A DNA stretch of 64,000 bases from JAGGAG01 sp964638035 (GTDB taxonomy: Bacteria; Gemmatimonadota; Gemmatimonadetes; Gemmatimonadales; GWC2-71-9): the NCBI GenBank assembly GCA_964638035.1, contig CAZWXD010000002.1, forward strand, positions 119,821-183,820, given 5' to 3'. Shown here one piece after another: positions 48,060-55,589 of the stretch. The number at the start of each line of letters is the position of its first letter. Within the stretch, counting starts at the first letter, position 1. A program made the translations under genes and the position numbers. Under the pieces are notes generated by a model. The model did no database searches and had not been told where the DNA came from. It saw only the letters and a program-made list of their open reading frames with translations.

Positions 48060-49415
48060 GTGACGGGCGCCGCGCCGCCGGTCGCAGGGGAGGAGTCGCT
48101 CCGGCGCCTCCTGGGCGTGCGGGCGGTGGCCCTCACGGCCATCAACCTCACGGTCGGCGCCGGCATTGTTGGCCTTCCCGCTGCCATCTCCGCCGAACTC
48201 GGCGGCTACGCTTTCCTGGCGTACCTGCTGTGCGCCGCCGTCATCACCCTGGTCCTGCTCTGCTTTGCCGAGGCGGGGAGCCGCGTGACGGCTTCGGGCG
48301 GAGCATACACCTACGCCCGGCTGGCGTTCGGGCCACTGGTGGGCGGGACGACCGGCATTGTGTACTTCCTCGCCCAGGGCAGCATCTCCACCGCCGCGAT
48401 CCTCATGCTCCTGCTGGAGACCCTGGGCCATTCCGTGCCGGCGCTGCAGGACCGCATGGTACAGTCGGTGGTCGTCATCCTCACCTTCGGTTCGCTCGCA
48501 ACCCTCCATACCCGATGGGTCCGGGGCGGTGTCGGCGCCACCCTGGCGCTCACCGTGGCGAAGCTGGTTCCCCTGGTGCTGGTGGCGGTGGCCGTGTTGT
48601 GGACCGGCCTGCCCGGCACCCTGGCGCAGGGGCCCGTTCCCGCCCCGGAGCGCATGGGACACGCGGCGGTCCTCCTGATGTTTGCCTTCATCGGGATCGA
48701 GACGGCCCTGTGCAACGGCAGCGAGATCCGGGACCCGGCGCGCACGGTGCCCCGAGCGGTCCTCACGGCGGTAGGAAGCGTCGCCCTCCTCTATTTTGCC
48801 ATCCACCTGGCGGTCGAGCAGGCCCTCGGGCCGGCACTGGCCACCGCCGGCGGGAATGCCCTGCCTGATGCCGCCCGCGTCATCTACGGCCCCTGGGCCC
48901 AGTGGCTCGTTGGCGTCGGGGTCCTCGTCTCGATGGCTGCCCTCCTCGTGGGCGACGGCCTGTCCTCGACGCGCGTTCCGTTTGCGCTCGGACGCGATGG
49001 CGTCCTGCCCAGGGTGCTGGGCAGGGTCCACCCGGTGTTCCGGACGCCGCACGTGGCCATCGCCACCTACTACGTGCTCACCAGCCTGGTGGCCCTCTCC
49101 GGGACCTTTCGCCAGCTTGCCGTTGCCGGTGTGTCGGGGACCCTCTTCGTGTACCTGGTGACGGCACTCGGCGTGCTGCGCATGCGACGCCTGGGCGTGG
49201 CGCAGGCCGGCACCCCCTTCACGGTGCCGGGCAGGCCGGTGGTGCCCGTCGCCGCCTCGGTCGTGGTGCTGCTCCTGCTCTCGAGCCTGACCCGTGCCGA
49301 GCTGCTGGCGCTCGCGGCCCTCGTGGGGATCGCGTTCGTGGTGACCTGGTGGTCGTCAGCGCAGGGGGCGAGGAGTGTGCGTGCGGTCGCTGAGGCGGAA
49401 TCGGGGCCGGACTGA
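48060..49415 (+). CDS. APC family amino acid permease
   Basis: A 451-residue membrane protein with about twelve hydrophobic segments. GTG 48060 fits the start; it lies eight bases after the thrS stop with only a weak ribosome site. It opens with VRAVALTAINLTVGAGIVGLP, the glycine-rich first helix of APC transporters, followed by FAEAGSRVTASGGAYTYARLAFG. A later FAFIGIETALCNGSEIRDPARTVPRAV is the family's conserved loop. Probably a proton-coupled amino acid or polyamine transporter; the substrate is not predictable. It may share the thrS transcript. Confidence 0.85.
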   Translation: MTGAAPPVAGEESLRRLLGVRAVALTAINLTVGAGIVGLPAAISAELGGYAFLAYLLCAAVITLVLLCFAEAGSRVTASGGAYTYARLAFGPLVGGTTGIVYFLAQGSISTAAILMLLLETLGHSVPALQDRMVQSVVVILTFGSLATLHTRWVRGGVGATLALTVAKLVPLVLVAVAVLWTGLPGTLAQGPVPAPERMGHAAVLLMFAFIGIETALCNGSEIRDPARTVPRAVLTAVGSVALLYFAIHLAVEQALGPALATAGGNALPDAARVIYGPWAQWLVGVGVLVSMAALLVGDGLSSTRVPFALGRDGVLPRVLGRVHPVFRTPHVAIATYYVLTSLVALSGTFRQLAVAGVSGTLFVYLVTALGVLRMRRLGVAQAGTPFTVPGRPVVPVAASVVVLLLLSSLTRAELLALAALVGIAFVVTWWSSAQGARSVRAVAEAESGPD

Positions 49416-49456
49416 CCGCCACCGGCCCCCGCTTCCCGCCCTCCATGCCATCCGCC

Positions 49457-49462
49457 TAGATT
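49457..49462 (+). promoter_or_regulatory. TAnnTT -10-like element of the acetyl-CoA acetyltransferase gene
   Basis: TAGATT followed by CG, 29 bases between its end and ATG 49492; the predicted leader contains a GAGG ribosome site. Confidence 0.5.
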
Positions 49463-49491
49463 CGCCCCCTGATTCCAGCCTGAGGCCTGTC

Positions 49492-50679
49492 ATGTCTGAT
49501 GCGACTACCCCCGTCATCCTCTCGGCCACCCGGACCCCGATCGGCAGGTACCTGGGCGCGCTCTCGTCACTGACTGCCCCTGCGCTCGGCGCGATTGCCC
49601 TGCGAGAGTCGCTGCGGCGTTCGGGCGTGGATGCCGCGGCCGTGGACGAGGTCATCGTCGGCCACGTGCTGCAGGGCGGCACGGGGCAGGCGCCGGGGCG
49701 GCAGGCGATGATCCACGCCGGCCTTCCGGGCACGATACCCGCCGTCACCATCAACAAGGTCTGCGGGTCGGGCCTGAAGGCCGTGATGCTGGCGGCACAG
49801 GCCATCAAGGCCGGCGACGCGCAGGTGGTGCTCGCGGGCGGGCAGGAGTCGATGTCCGCTGCGCCGCACTACGTCCACGGCATGCGCGGCGGCATCAAGG
49901 CGGGGAACCAGGCAATGCTCGACGGGATGATCCACGACGGGCTCTGGGACAGCTTCGGCAACAACCACATGGGCGTGTACGCCGAGTACACCGCGCAGAA
50001 AGCCGGCGTCTCGCGCGCCGACCAGGACCAGCTCGCGCTCGGCAGCCACCAGAAGGCCGTGGCCGCGCAGGACGCGGGACGCTTCGACGCGGAGATCGTG
50101 GCGGTGGAGGTGCCGGGCAAGGGCGGCAGCACGAGCGTCACGAAGGACGAGGGACCGCGCAAGGACACGACCATCGAGGCGCTTGCCAAGCTCAAGCCGG
50201 CCTTCCAGAAGGATGGCACGGTCACGCCTGGCAACGCGCCCGGGCTCAACGACGGCGCCAGTGCCCTGGTGGTCACCAGCCTGGCGTTTGCGAAGGCGCA
50301 TGGCCTCCGGCCGTTGGCCCGCATCACCGCGTACGCGACGGGCGGCGGCGAGCCGCGCGACCTGTTCTTTGCGCCGATCCTGGCCGTGCAGAACCTCATG
50401 AAGAAGGCCGGCACCCGCATTGGTGACTACGACCTCATCGAGGCCAACGAGGCCTTCGCGGTGCAGGCCCTGGCCGACGGCCGCGCCCTGGGTTGGGACT
50501 GGGACCGCGTGAACGTGAATGGAGGCGCGATTGCGCTGGGTCACCCGATCGGCGCGAGCGGGGCGAGGGTGCTGACGACGCTGCTCTACGCCATGGCGGA
50601 TCGCGGGAAGGCGACGGGGCTTGCCACGCTCTGCCTGGGCGGTGGGAACGCCGTCGCCCTGGGCGTGGAGCGCACCTGA
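49492..50679 (+). CDS. Acetyl-CoA C-acetyltransferase
   Basis: A 395-residue biosynthetic-type thiolase that condenses or cleaves acetyl-CoA units. The nucleophile Cys is in INKVCGSGLKAVMLAAQAI, near residue 90. Next come AGGQESMSAAPHYV, LIEANEAFAVQAL, the GGAIALGHPIGASGARVL motif with the catalytic His and the C-terminal CLGGGNAVALGVE containing the region of the second Cys (here TLCLGGGNA). ATG 49492 has GAGG upstream. The downstream 3-hydroxybutyryl-CoA dehydrogenase and the leucine-dehydrogenase-like gene suggest a short-chain acyl-CoA or branched-chain amino acid catabolic set. Confidence 0.92.
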   Translation: MSDATTPVILSATRTPIGRYLGALSSLTAPALGAIALRESLRRSGVDAAAVDEVIVGHVLQGGTGQAPGRQAMIHAGLPGTIPAVTINKVCGSGLKAVMLAAQAIKAGDAQVVLAGGQESMSAAPHYVHGMRGGIKAGNQAMLDGMIHDGLWDSFGNNHMGVYAEYTAQKAGVSRADQDQLALGSHQKAVAAQDAGRFDAEIVAVEVPGKGGSTSVTKDEGPRKDTTIEALAKLKPAFQKDGTVTPGNAPGLNDGASALVVTSLAFAKAHGLRPLARITAYATGGGEPRDLFFAPILAVQNLMKKAGTRIGDYDLIEANEAFAVQALADGRALGWDWDRVNVNGGAIALGHPIGASGARVLTTLLYAMADRGKATGLATLCLGGGNAVALGVERT

Positions 50680-51464
50680 CAGGGCGCCGGGATGCGATCA
50701 GGACCGGCGGCTGGGTACTGTGCTACCTGGCGGCAGGCCTCACGGCCTCGTGGCTGGCTGGCCCGCATCCCCTCGTCCATGTCCTGATTTTCGGTGTGCT
50801 CACCGCCCTGCTCGGCCGGCGGGTGCTGGGCCTGGCCTGGCCTGACCTTGGCTGGGTGGGTGCCGGGCACTGGCGCGGGTTCCTGGCGGGACTGGCGGCA
50901 GCCGCCGCACTGGCACTCGCGACGCTGCTCATTGGCGTCGGCTTTGGTGGAGCCCGGTGGCTCGCTGACAGCGGCACCATGTTGGACTACGGCAAGGCGG
51001 TGGGACTCACCCTGGTCACGCTCGCCCCTGCCGCGCTGGCAGAGGAGCTGGCGTTCCGGGGGTTTCCGCTGGTGGCGCTCGACCGCGCCATCGGTCGCGG
51101 CGCGGCGATCGTGGTGATGGCGGTGCTGTTCGCGGCACTGCACGCCTGGAATCCCGGCGTCACGGCGCTCGGGCTTGGGAACATCGCCCTGGCAGGCGTG
51201 CTCCTGGGCCTCGCGTTCTTCACCCCCGGCGGGATCTGGACGGCGTGGGGCGCACACCTCGGGTGGAACCTTGCGATCGCGGCCCTCGATGCACCGGTCA
51301 GCGGGCTCCCCTTCAGCATTCCACTCATCGACTTCCATCCCGGCCGCGACACCTGGCTCACGGGGGGCAGTTTCGGGCCCGAGGGCGGCATCGCAGCGAC
51401 GGTGGTGCTGGGCCTGGCTGCGGCCCTGCTTGCCCGCCAACTTCGAAAGGAACCAGCCGCATGA
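50676..51464 (+). CDS. CPBP family intramembrane protein, probable CTG start
   Basis: About 262 residues with seven or eight membrane segments. The CPBP (Abi) motifs EELAFRGFPLVAL, HAWNPG and HLGWNLAIA are visible near residues 125-200; they form the putative glutamic intramembrane protease site. No ATG, GTG or TTG is in frame between the previous stop and the first helix. The best start is CTG 50676, which overlaps the thiolase stop as CTGA, exactly like the ATGA and GTGA overlaps elsewhere. ATG 51461 of the next gene overlaps its stop. Function unknown, perhaps membrane protein processing. Confidence 0.75.
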   Translation: MTGRRDAIRTGGWVLCYLAAGLTASWLAGPHPLVHVLIFGVLTALLGRRVLGLAWPDLGWVGAGHWRGFLAGLAAAAALALATLLIGVGFGGARWLADSGTMLDYGKAVGLTLVTLAPAALAEELAFRGFPLVALDRAIGRGAAIVVMAVLFAALHAWNPGVTALGLGNIALAGVLLGLAFFTPGGIWTAWGAHLGWNLAIAALDAPVSGLPFSIPLIDFHPGRDTWLTGGSFGPEGGIAATVVLGLAAALLARQLRKEPAA

Positions 51465-52303
51465 ACGTGCTCGTGGTAGGTGCCGGGACGATGGGCAACG
51501 GCATTGCCCACGTCTTCGCGCTCGCAGGGTGGACCGTCACGCTGGTTGACGCGCAGGCCCCGGCGCTGGAGAAGGCCCTGGCGACCATTCGCGGAAACCT
51601 GGAGCGACAGGCGAAGAAGGGCACCGTGGATGCGTCCCAGGTCGAGCCGACCCTGGCCCGGATCACGACGGCAGCCGCGATCGGGCCGGTGGCGGCCGAC
51701 CTCGCCGTCGAGGCGGTGAGCGAGAACCCGGTGGTGAAGTTCGCGGTCTTCGAGGCACTCGACCGGGCGCTCCCGCCGGGGGCCATCCTGGCGTCCAACA
51801 CCAGCTCCATCTCGATCACGGAACTGGCCGCACGAACCGGGCGGCCCGACCGGGTCATCGGGATGCACTTCATGAACCCGGTGCCGATGATGGAGCTGGT
51901 GGAGGTCATCCGGGGCCACGCCACCAGCGATGCCACGACCACGGCGGTGATGGAGTGGTCGCGCGCGCTGGGCAAGACCCCGGTCGAGGTGAACGACTAC
52001 CCCGGGTTCGTCGCCAACCGGGTGCTGATGCCCATGATCAACGAGGCCATCTTCTGCGTGATGGAAGGCGTCGCCACGCCCGAGGCCATCGACACGGTGA
52101 TGAAGCTTGGCATGGCGCACCCGATGGGGCCGCTCACCCTCGCCGACTTCATCGGCCTCGACGTGTGCCTTGCCATCCTCGAGGTGCTGCACCGGGGCCT
52201 GGGCGACGACAAGTACCGGCCCGCACCCCTCCTCCGGAAGATGGTGGCTGCGGGGTACCTGGGGCGGAAGTCCCGGCGCGGGTTCTACGAGTATGCCAGG
52301 TAG
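51461..52303 (+). CDS. 3-hydroxybutyryl-CoA dehydrogenase
   Basis: A 280-residue Rossmann enzyme that oxidises or reduces 3-hydroxyacyl-CoA. The nucleotide loop is VLVVGAGTMGNGIAHVFALAG. Ser in ASNTSSISITELA, His in GMHFMNPVPMMELVE and the glutamate/asparagine of NDYPGFVANRVLMPMINEA form the catalytic set. The C-terminal dimer domain (HPMGPLTLADFIGLD) is normal. AAGGA lies nine bases before ATG 51461, which overlaps the CPBP stop. With the upstream thiolase it makes a two-step acetoacetyl-CoA to 3-hydroxybutyryl-CoA set. Confidence 0.93.
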   Translation: MNVLVVGAGTMGNGIAHVFALAGWTVTLVDAQAPALEKALATIRGNLERQAKKGTVDASQVEPTLARITTAAAIGPVAADLAVEAVSENPVVKFAVFEALDRALPPGAILASNTSSISITELAARTGRPDRVIGMHFMNPVPMMELVEVIRGHATSDATTTAVMEWSRALGKTPVEVNDYPGFVANRVLMPMINEAIFCVMEGVATPEAIDTVMKLGMAHPMGPLTLADFIGLDVCLAILEVLHRGLGDDKYRPAPLLRKMVAAGYLGRKSRRGFYEYAR

Positions 52304-52341
52304 GCGTGCCCTCACCCTCCACGACCACTGAGCAACGAGCC

Positions 52342-53418
52342 ATGCACTGGACTTCCCTCCTTCGCGACTACCAGCATGAGCAGCTGGTCATCAACCAGGA
52401 TCCCGGCGCCAGCTATGTCGGCATCGTGGCGATCCACGACACAACCCTGGGGCCTGCCCTGGGCGGCACCCGGCTGTGGAACTACGCCACCCTCGAGGAG
52501 GCCGTGGTGGATGCCCTGCGCCTGAGCCGGGGCATGACGTACAAGTCGGCGGTGGCAGGCCTCCCGCTGGGTGGCGGCAAGTCGGTGATCGTCGGGCCTC
52601 CCGGCCGTACCGACCGCGAGGCCTGCTTTCGTGCCCACGGGCGGTTCGTCAATACCCTGGGCGGGCGATACATCACCGCCGCAGACGTGGGCACGAGCGG
52701 TCCCGACATGGAGATGATCCGCCTGGAGACCCCGCACGTGTCCGGCCTGCCTGACCAGTCGGGCGACCCCTCGCCGCTGACGGCCCTGGGCGTGTACTCG
52801 GCCATGAAGGCTGCGGCACACGCCACCTGGGGCAGCGATGCCCTCTCGGGGCGGCGGGTCATGGTGCAGGGGGTGGGGAAGGTGGCGTGGTTCCTCTGCG
52901 AGTTGCTGCGCCGTGATGGTGCCGTCATCCTCGTGAGTGACATTGATGAGGCCAGGGTCCGGCGTGCGGTCGTGGAGTTCCGGGCGACGGCCGTCCCGGT
53001 GGATGGGGTGTACGGCCAGGCCGCCGACATCTATGCGCCATGTGCGCTCGGCGCCACGCTCAATGACAAGACCATCCCGGTGCTCAAGGCTGCCATCGTG
53101 TGCGGGGCTGCCAACAACCAGCTGGAGGACCTGCCCCATGCGGAGGCGCTGGCCACCCGGGGGATCCTCTACGTGCCTGACTACGTCGCCAACGGTGGCG
53201 GCGTGATCAACATCTGTCGCGAGGTGGAGGGGTGGTCCGAGGCACGGGCGCGGAGTCGTGCCGAGGCCATTTACGACACCACGTTGCGGGTGGTTGCCAT
53301 GGCATCGAGCCAGAAGGTCACCACGGCCGTCGCCGCGGACCGGCTGGCCGAGGAGCGCATTGCCGCGGTGCGCGCGCTCAAGCCGGTCTCTCTTTACCGC
53401 CCCGGCAGCCGGCCCTAG
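52342..53418 (+). CDS. Glu/Leu/Phe/Val dehydrogenase (leucine dehydrogenase-like)
   Basis: A 358-residue amino acid dehydrogenase. The substrate-binding lysine region is MTYKSAVAGLPLGGGKSVI, and the second catalytic motif is YITAADVGTSGPDMEMI. The NAD loop is RVMVQGVGKVAWFLCELL. PCALGATLNDKTIPVL, AANNQL and VANGGGVINICREVEGW follow. This pattern matches leucine and valine dehydrogenases more than glutamate dehydrogenase. It would deaminate branched-chain amino acids to 2-oxo acids, which suits the neighbouring acyl-CoA genes. ATG 52342 follows a 38-base gap with no strong ribosome site. Confidence 0.87.
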   Translation: MHWTSLLRDYQHEQLVINQDPGASYVGIVAIHDTTLGPALGGTRLWNYATLEEAVVDALRLSRGMTYKSAVAGLPLGGGKSVIVGPPGRTDREACFRAHGRFVNTLGGRYITAADVGTSGPDMEMIRLETPHVSGLPDQSGDPSPLTALGVYSAMKAAAHATWGSDALSGRRVMVQGVGKVAWFLCELLRRDGAVILVSDIDEARVRRAVVEFRATAVPVDGVYGQAADIYAPCALGATLNDKTIPVLKAAIVCGAANNQLEDLPHAEALATRGILYVPDYVANGGGVINICREVEGWSEARARSRAEAIYDTTLRVVAMASSQKVTTAVAADRLAEERIAAVRALKPVSLYRPGSRP

Positions 53419-53421
53419 ATT
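53416..53421 (+). promoter_or_regulatory. TAnnTT -10-like element of rpiB, leaderless spacing
   Basis: TAGATT followed by CG, with five bases to the rpiB ATG at 53427, so transcription should start at the start codon. TTTACC at 53393-53398, 17 bases upstream, could be a -35 element. Confidence 0.5.
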
Positions 53422-53426
53422 CGGCA

Positions 53427-53885
53427 ATGGCCGAGCGCATCCCCATCGGGTCCGATCACGCGGGGTTCCACCTCAAGGGCGAGCTCATCGCCGAGCTGCG
53501 CAGCATGGGGTACGACCCGGTCGACCTGGGGACCCACTCGACCGAATCCACCGACTATCCCGACTACGCGCATGCGGTCGCCACCCAGGTTGGGCAGGGC
53601 GAGGTGGCGAGGGGCATCCTGATGTGTGGGACCGGCACCGGCATGGCCATGGCGGCCAACCGGCATCCGGGCGTGCGCGCGGCCGTGGCCTGGAGCGACG
53701 AGATCGCCGCCCTCTCCCGGGCGCACAACGATGCCAACGTGCTGGTGCTGCCGGCCCGTTTCGTGACCGACGACCTGGGCCGGTCCATCCTGCGCACGTG
53801 GCTCACCACCCCCTTCGAGGGGGGGCGCCACAGCCGGCGCGTGGCGAAGATCGAAGAGGAGTCCCTCCCGAATGCTCGACCATAA
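53427..53885 (+). CDS. rpiB: Ribose 5-phosphate isomerase B
   Basis: A 152-residue RpiB/LacA-type isomerase linking ribose 5-phosphate and ribulose 5-phosphate. The N-terminal IPIGSDHAGFHLKGEL is the family signature. The catalytic Cys is in GILMCGTGTGMAMAANR, and the ALSRAHNDANVLVLPARF motif follows. Length is typical. ATG 53427 lies five bases after a TAGATT hexamer and has no room for a ribosome site, which fits a leaderless mRNA. Its end overlaps glyA by 14 bases. Confidence 0.95.
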   Translation: MAERIPIGSDHAGFHLKGELIAELRSMGYDPVDLGTHSTESTDYPDYAHAVATQVGQGEVARGILMCGTGTGMAMAANRHPGVRAAVAWSDEIAALSRAHNDANVLVLPARFVTDDLGRSILRTWLTTPFEGGRHSRRVAKIEEESLPNARP

Positions 53886-55149
53886 CGCTCCCCTCCGTGA
53901 GGCCGATCCCCTGGTGGCGCGGCTCATTGACCAGGAGCTTCGACGGCAGCAGCGCGGCCTCGAGCTCATCGCGAGCGAGAACTTCGCGAGCCGCGCCGTC
54001 CTCGATGCCATGGGAACTCCGCTCACCAACAAGTACGCCGAGGGCTACCCGGGCAAGCGCTACTACGGCGGGTGCGACGTGGTGGACCGGGTCGAGCAGC
54101 TGGCCATTGACCGGCTCAAGCAGCTCTTCGGCGCTGCCCATGCCAACGTGCAGCCGCACTCGGGGGCGCAGGCCAACTTCGCCGCGTTCATGGTCCTGCT
54201 GCCGCCGGGCGGCAAGCTGATGGGCATGTCGCTCCCGCACGGCGGCCACCTGTCGCATGGGGCGTCGGTGAACCACAGCGGGCGCGTGTGGCAGGCGGTG
54301 CACTACGGCGTTGATCCGGCCACCGGGCGCATCGACTACGACCAGGTGCGCGACCTGGCCCTGCGCGAGCGGCCCCGCCTCATCATTGCCGGGGGCAGCG
54401 CCTACGCGCGCATCATCGATTTCGCCATTTTCCGCTCCATTGCCGACGAAGTGGGGGCGGGTTTCCTGGTGGACATGGCCCACTTCGCCGGGCTCGTGGC
54501 CTCCGGCCTCTATCCCTCGCCGGTCCCGCATGCACACCTGGTCACCAGCACCACGCACAAGACCCTGCGCGGCCCGAGGGCAGGGTTGATCGTGACCAAC
54601 GACCTCGACCTCGGCAAGCAGGTGGACAAGTCGGTCTTCCCCGGCACGCAGGGTGGGCCGCTGGAGCACGTGATCGCCGCCAAGGCCGTGGCGTTCGGCG
54701 AGGCGCTCACCGAGGACTTCCGCGCCTACAGCCGCCGCGTGGTGGAGAATGCGCAAGTCCTGGCCGAGGCGATGGTGGGGCACGGCTATGCCATCGTCTC
54801 CGGCGGCACCGATACGCACCTGATGCTGGTTGACCTCCGGCCGCGCGGGCTCACCGGCAAGGAAGCCGAGAAGATCCTGGGCCAGGCCGACATCACGGTG
54901 AACAAGAACACCATTCCGGACGACCCGCAGTCGCCGTTCGTGACGAGCGGCATCCGGCTTGGGACGCCAGCGCTGACCACGCGGGGGATGGGCACGCGCG
55001 AGATGCGACAGGTGGCGGAGTTCATCAACCGCGCGCTGACCCATCGTGACGATGCCACCCTGGCCCAGGTGCGGCGCGAGGTGCACGCCATGGCCGAGGC
55101 GTTCCCGCTCTACCCCGCCGTGCCGTCCAGCGAGTTCCAGGCCGCGTGA
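53872..55149 (+). CDS. glyA: Serine hydroxymethyltransferase
   Basis: A 425-residue PLP enzyme that makes glycine and 5,10-methylene-THF from serine. It has GLELIASENFASRAVLDAMG, NKYAEGYPGKRYYGG and ANVQPHSGAQANFAAF. The PLP lysine is in VTSTTHKTLRGPRAG. The C-terminal folate region is TVNKNTIPDDPQSPFVTSGIR. ATG 53872 has GAGGAG upstream within rpiB, and its end overlaps the next gene as GTGA. No glycine riboswitch is visible. Pairing with rpiB is a usual bacterial arrangement. Confidence 0.97.
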   Translation: MLDHNAPLREADPLVARLIDQELRRQQRGLELIASENFASRAVLDAMGTPLTNKYAEGYPGKRYYGGCDVVDRVEQLAIDRLKQLFGAAHANVQPHSGAQANFAAFMVLLPPGGKLMGMSLPHGGHLSHGASVNHSGRVWQAVHYGVDPATGRIDYDQVRDLALRERPRLIIAGGSAYARIIDFAIFRSIADEVGAGFLVDMAHFAGLVASGLYPSPVPHAHLVTSTTHKTLRGPRAGLIVTNDLDLGKQVDKSVFPGTQGGPLEHVIAAKAVAFGEALTEDFRAYSRRVVENAQVLAEAMVGHGYAIVSGGTDTHLMLVDLRPRGLTGKEAEKILGQADITVNKNTIPDDPQSPFVTSGIRLGTPALTTRGMGTREMRQVAEFINRALTHRDDATLAQVRREVHAMAEAFPLYPAVPSSEFQAA

Positions 55150-55538
55150 CCGAGCTCCAGTTCGCCGAGGACGTCATGGCCCGCATCCGGGCCCGGGGCG
55201 GTGCCTTCGACGAGCGGGGCTACATCTTCGTGCTCGCGGCCATCGAGTTCCTCCAGGCCCGACTCCCGGCCCGCCGGCACGTGTCGGGCACCGAGCTCGC
55301 GTGGGCGTGCCGCGACCTGGCACGCGATCGCTTCGGCCTGCTGGCTCGCGCGGTGCTCGCGCACTGGGGCCTGACCCGGAGCGGTGACTTCGGCCGCATT
55401 GTCTACACCCTGGTGGACGTGGGCCTGCTGGTGACGCAGCCTGGCGACAGCGAGGACGACTTCCATGACGTCTTCGAGTTCGAGGCAGCCTTCGATGACG
55501 AGTACGCGTGGGAGGGTGTGCGCCGCATCCCCGCGTAA
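55146..55538 (+). CDS. Minf_1886-like conserved protein
   Basis: A 130-residue cytoplasmic protein. From memory the pattern matches the small Minf_1886 family: a helical ERGYIFVLAAIEFLQARLPARRHVSGTELAWAC, then DRFGLLARAVLAHWGLTRSGDFGRIVYTLVDVGLL and an acidic tail (DFHDVFEFEAAFDDEY). The family has no known function. GTG 55146 overlaps the glyA stop as GTGA. It is followed by a 50-base gap with three copies of a GAMCGTCCG motif before nnr. Confidence 0.75.
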   Translation: MTELQFAEDVMARIRARGGAFDERGYIFVLAAIEFLQARLPARRHVSGTELAWACRDLARDRFGLLARAVLAHWGLTRSGDFGRIVYTLVDVGLLVTQPGDSEDDFHDVFEFEAAFDDEYAWEGVRRIPA

Positions 55539-55555
55539 GCTGCCGCGACATCCCC

Positions 55556-55589
55556 GAACGTCCGACCACCTGACCGTCCGGAACGTCCG
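55556..55589 (+). repeat. Three GA(A/C)CGTCCG direct repeats before nnr
   Basis: GAACGTCCG at 55556-55564 and 55581-55589 and GACCGTCCG at 55572-55580 lie in the gap between the Minf_1886-like gene and nnr. The last copy ends at the first base of the nnr GTG. Could be an operator or chance repetition. Confidence 0.35.

Noticed and set aside
53416..53926. Glycine riboswitch before glyA
   Set aside because: glyA begins inside rpiB, with no non-coding leader.
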